NCBI GenBank assembly: GCA_003131665.1
Contig: PKWA01000158.1
Coordinates: forward strand, 18,506 to 26,402
Length of the DNA: 7,897 nt
From: Acidimicrobiaceae bacterium
Lineage (GTDB): Bacteria; Actinomycetota; Acidimicrobiia; Acidimicrobiales; RAAP-2
Direction: 5' to 3'
Shown: positions 5,600 through 7,897 of the stretch, piece by piece
How the letters are laid out: every line of letters starts with the position of its first letter
How positions within the stretch are numbered: the stretch's first letter is position 1
Made by a program: the position numbers and the translations under genes
The notes under the pieces: generated by a model
The model's database searches: none
What the model saw: only the letters and a program-made list of their open reading frames with translations
What the model was told of the DNA's origin: nothing

Positions 5600-7350
5600 T
5601 GCAGCTACCCGTCGCTAGCTCCCAAGTCGTTCTCGCCTACGCGCGCGTGCTCATGCGCCAGCACCGTCGTCCACTGGCGCGCATGCTCTCGCTCTACGCG
5701 TTGGCGGCGATCATGGCGCTCATTCCTGCTTGGGTGATTGGCGAGATCACGAACTTTGCGTCCAAACATCAACTCACCTCGGGCAAGATCACGATCTACG
5801 TGGGCACGCTCGTCGTGTCGTCGCTCGCCTACGCGGTCCTGACGTACTTCGCGCGACGTCGCAGTTACGTCCTAGGCGAGACCGTCTTCGCACAACTTCG
5901 AGAGGAGTTCCTCGAAAGCGTGCTGGCGCTGCCCCTGGTAGAGGTCGAACGGGCCGGCACCGGTGACCTCTTGAGTCGCACCACCAACGACATGGAGTCA
6001 CTCTCTCGAACCGTGCGCTTTGCCTTGCCCGAATGGCTCGTCGCGATTCTCCAAGCCGTCCTGACCTTGATCGCCATGTTGCTCGTGAGTCCATTGGCCA
6101 GCGTCGCGAGTTTGGTCTCGCTGCCCTTTCTCTACTTCTCCACTCGTTACTACCTGCGCTACGCGACCCCGGGCTATCGACGCGAGCGAATTAGCTACGC
6201 GACGATGTCAGGCTCGGTGGCCGAAACCGCCGAAGGGGCTCGCACCATTGACGCCCACCAGTTGGCTGCTCGACAGACTGAGCGCATCGAAGACAACGTG
6301 CGCGAGTCGTTCTACGCCGAGATGTACACGCTGTTGCTGCGCATGGTGTGGTTTCCCACGGTGGAAGGCGCCTTCGCGGTCGCCATCGCGGTGACCTTGG
6401 CGTGGAGTGGGTGGCTAGCCATCAACGGGCACGTCTCCATTGGTGCGGCCACGACCGTGACGCTCTACGTCGTGCAGATCAACGACCCCCTCGACCGGAT
6501 CGTGTCGTGGCTCGACGAACTGCAGATCGGCCAAACCTCGCTCGCGCGCTTGGTGGGCGTGTCGGTCGTTAAGGACGATCGTCCGTTGAAGGGCCCCGAG
6601 CCCACCAACGAAACGATCACCATGGACAACGTGCACTACGCCTACCGCGAGGGCCACGACGTCTTAAACGGCGTGACGCTGACGGTCAAGCCCGGCGAGC
6701 GCCTCGCTATCGTCGGACCTTCGGGCGCCGGTAAGTCCACCATCGGCCGACTCCTCGCGGGCATCGACGCGCCGCGTATTGGCTCGGTGCGCGTGGGCGA
6801 GGTGGAACTGGCCCAGATGCCACTCGCGAGCCTTCGAGGTCACGTGGCCCTCGTCACCCAAGAGCACCACATTTTCATCGGCACGGTGCGCGACAACTTG
6901 GCGCTCGCCCAACCCAGTGCCACCGACCACGACATCGAAAACGCCCTCGCCGCTGTCGACGCGCTGGAGTGGGTGCAACACCTGCCCGAAGGTCTCGCCA
7001 CGGAACTCGGCACGACGGGCTATCCCATCACGCCCGCCCAGGCCCAACAACTGGCGCTCGCCCGTCTGGTCTTGAGCAATCCACATACCTTGGTTCTCGA
7101 CGAAGCCACCGCCATGCTCGATCCACGAGCCGCGCGTCATCTCGAACGTTCACTCAGTGCGGTCTTGGCTGGTAGAACTGTCATCGCCATTGCGCACCGA
7201 CTCCACACCGCGCACGACGCCGATCGCGTCTGTGTCGTCATCGACGGCGTGGTGGCCGAACTCGGAACCCATGACGAACTGGTCGCTCTCAACGGTGAGT
7301 ACGCCGCGCTGTGGAGCAGCTGGCGAAATGAGAGACCGGCGGCCTCGTAG
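5599..7350 (+). CDS. ABC exporter half-transporter, ATP-hydrolysing subunit with degenerate signature motif
   Basis: A 583-residue partner of the preceding gene. An exporter-type transmembrane domain at about 20-310 (likely helices near 28-50, 65-85, 135-185 and 245-290) is followed by a nucleotide-binding domain at about 335-575. Walker A is intact, GPSGAGKST (373-381, Lys379), as are the Q-loop Gln421 in LVTQEHHIF, Walker B LVLDEA (498-503, Asp501 and Glu502) and the H-loop IAIAHRL (His533). The signature is not: the expected LSGGQRQRL reads ITPAQAQQL (477-485), with Pro-Ala replacing the two glycines. In a heterodimer its Walker motifs would face the intact FSGGQ of the first subunit, making the one working ATP site, while the opposite site is dead on both sides. 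The 1-nt overlap suggests coupled, near 1:1 synthesis. The transported substrate cannot be told; multidrug, lipid or peptide export are all possible. GTG start supported by GAGAGGA at 5586. Confidence 0.93.
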   Translation: MQLPVASSQVVLAYARVLMRQHRRPLARMLSLYALAAIMALIPAWVIGEITNFASKHQLTSGKITIYVGTLVVSSLAYAVLTYFARRRSYVLGETVFAQLREEFLESVLALPLVEVERAGTGDLLSRTTNDMESLSRTVRFALPEWLVAILQAVLTLIAMLLVSPLASVASLVSLPFLYFSTRYYLRYATPGYRRERISYATMSGSVAETAEGARTIDAHQLAARQTERIEDNVRESFYAEMYTLLLRMVWFPTVEGAFAVAIAVTLAWSGWLAINGHVSIGAATTVTLYVVQINDPLDRIVSWLDELQIGQTSLARLVGVSVVKDDRPLKGPEPTNETITMDNVHYAYREGHDVLNGVTLTVKPGERLAIVGPSGAGKSTIGRLLAGIDAPRIGSVRVGEVELAQMPLASLRGHVALVTQEHHIFIGTVRDNLALAQPSATDHDIENALAAVDALEWVQHLPEGLATELGTTGYPITPAQAQQLALARLVLSNPHTLVLDEATAMLDPRAARHLERSLSAVLAGRTVIAIAHRLHTAHDADRVCVVIDGVVAELGTHDELVALNGEYAALWSSWRNERPAAS

Positions 7351-7359
7351 GCTTCCTTC

Positions 7360-7897
7360 GTGGCGGAGTACCTTCGAGGTGACGAGATACTCGCGTGCGT
7401 GCACCGCGTCGCCCTCAGTCGAGGCGAGCCCTTTGAGTACGTAGCGGCGCCCATCACGGTGGAGATGGCCCGTCGTCGTCGCAACGCCCGTGAACACCTC
7501 CGTTCGACGCTCGAGCTCCTTCGCGTGCACCACCCCGACGCGCCCACGCCCATGAATCAAGAGGACACGACGTCCCTGATGAGCGCCGGCTGTGAGCTGA
7601 TCTTGATGCCACGACTGGCGAAAGATGACGTCGGACGCCGCGCCGCGTCGGTTCACGCGCTGGTTCGAGTCGGACGAGTCGGTGAGTGCTTTACGTACGT
7701 GCCGCTGCTCATCAGGAATCACGAGGTCGTCGAAGCGGCCAGCACGCGGCGCACGCTCGAGGGCTCGCTCGAGATGATCCGTCCCAGTGACGCCAAGTAT
7801 CACGACGGCGTGGGGACGCGCTCGACGCTGCCCATGACGCGCACCGGCCTCGCTCTGGCCCACGCCACGCGCGTGCTGGGCACGTTGGGACACGCCG
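7360..7897 (+). CDS. Incomplete gene, possibly a RecB-like (TM0106-type) nuclease family protein
   Basis: One hundred and seventy-nine codons from GTG at 7360 to the window edge without a stop. It starts 9 nt after, and in the same frame as, the end of the second ABC gene, so it is likely cotranscribed. A weak TAGG (7348-7351) precedes it. The protein is soluble, with no signal peptide or membrane segment. Visible stretches: ILACVHRVALSRG near the start, a basic RRRRNAREH helix (about 38-46), then GRRAASVHALVRVG (about 92-105) and YVPLLIRNHEVV (112-123). From memory, this order resembles the N-terminal half of actinobacterial RecB-like/PD-(D/E)XK family proteins, where GRR...DLLVRVG is followed by YVPV-V-H. 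The acidic residue expected in the DLLVR position is absent (VHALVR), so the nuclease function could be altered. Coding is supported by frame-consistent GC-rich third positions. Treat the family as tentative. Confidence 0.5.
   Translation, partial: MAEYLRGDEILACVHRVALSRGEPFEYVAAPITVEMARRRRNAREHLRSTLELLRVHHPDAPTPMNQEDTTSLMSAGCELILMPRLAKDDVGRRAASVHALVRVGRVGECFTYVPLLIRNHEVVEAASTRRTLEGSLEMIRPSDAKYHDGVGTRSTLPMTRTGLALAHATRVLGTLGHA

Noticed and set aside
7348..7362. Read-through of TAG at 7348 to fuse the ABC subunit with the next gene
   Set aside because: The frame match has a one-in-three chance, no read-through context is visible, and a GTG start follows directly.
7150..7893. 247-codon minus-strand open frame, longer than the plus-strand gene it opposes
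   Set aside because: It runs under the end of the second ABC subunit, including the H-loop region, and its low-complexity Arg/Gly/His-rich translation looks like a GC-rich shadow. The plus-strand frame from 7360 has better composition and operon spacing.
1..7897. CRISPR arrays, tRNA genes, insertion sequences, att sites
   Set aside because: No regular repeats, cloverleaf sequences, transposase motifs or terminal inverted repeats were seen; nearly all bases are assigned to genes or rnpB.

Overview
The window is a GC-rich, gene-dense bacterial chromosome segment. Frequent GTG starts, genes joined by 1-4 nt overlaps, a type A RNase P RNA of actinobacterial style and an actinobacterial-style MBL hydrolase and paired ABC transporter all point to Actinomycetota. 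Acidimicrobiia is a possible class, but that is a guess. Nothing indicates a plasmid, phage, insertion sequence or CRISPR array; it reads as ordinary core chromosome.

Layout. On the minus strand (3390 down to 1) lies a four-gene unit: xseA and xseB, the two subunits of exodeoxyribonuclease VII, then a glyoxalase II/ETHE1-like metallo-beta-lactamase-fold hydrolase, then a ferredoxin-reductase-type FAD/NAD oxidoreductase cut by the left edge. Each junction is a 4-nt start/stop overlap (ATGA, ATGA, GTGA), so translation is probably coupled throughout. From a 75-bp divergent gap the plus strand begins with rnpB (RNase P RNA, about 3466-3834). It is closed by a perfect 15-bp P1 helix and has a plausible sigma-70-type promoter placed exactly for a start at 3466.

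Forty nt after rnpB comes a pair of ABC exporter half-transporters (3875-5599 and 5599-7350) that overlap by one base. They are followed 9 nt later by an incomplete gene (7360 to the right edge) that may be a divergent member of a RecB-like nuclease family.

The most interesting object is the ABC pair. The first nucleotide-binding domain has lost Walker A, the Walker B aspartate, the Q-loop glutamine and the H-loop histidine but keeps a perfect FSGGQ signature. The second keeps all of those and has lost the signature (ITPAQ). A head-to-tail heterodimer would therefore have exactly one complete ATP site and one wholly dead one. The second notable point is in rnpB: the catalytic P4 helix carries a base-pair inversion (G3522-C3811 where the usual pair is C-G) that is fully compensated. 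No wholly new system was recognised.
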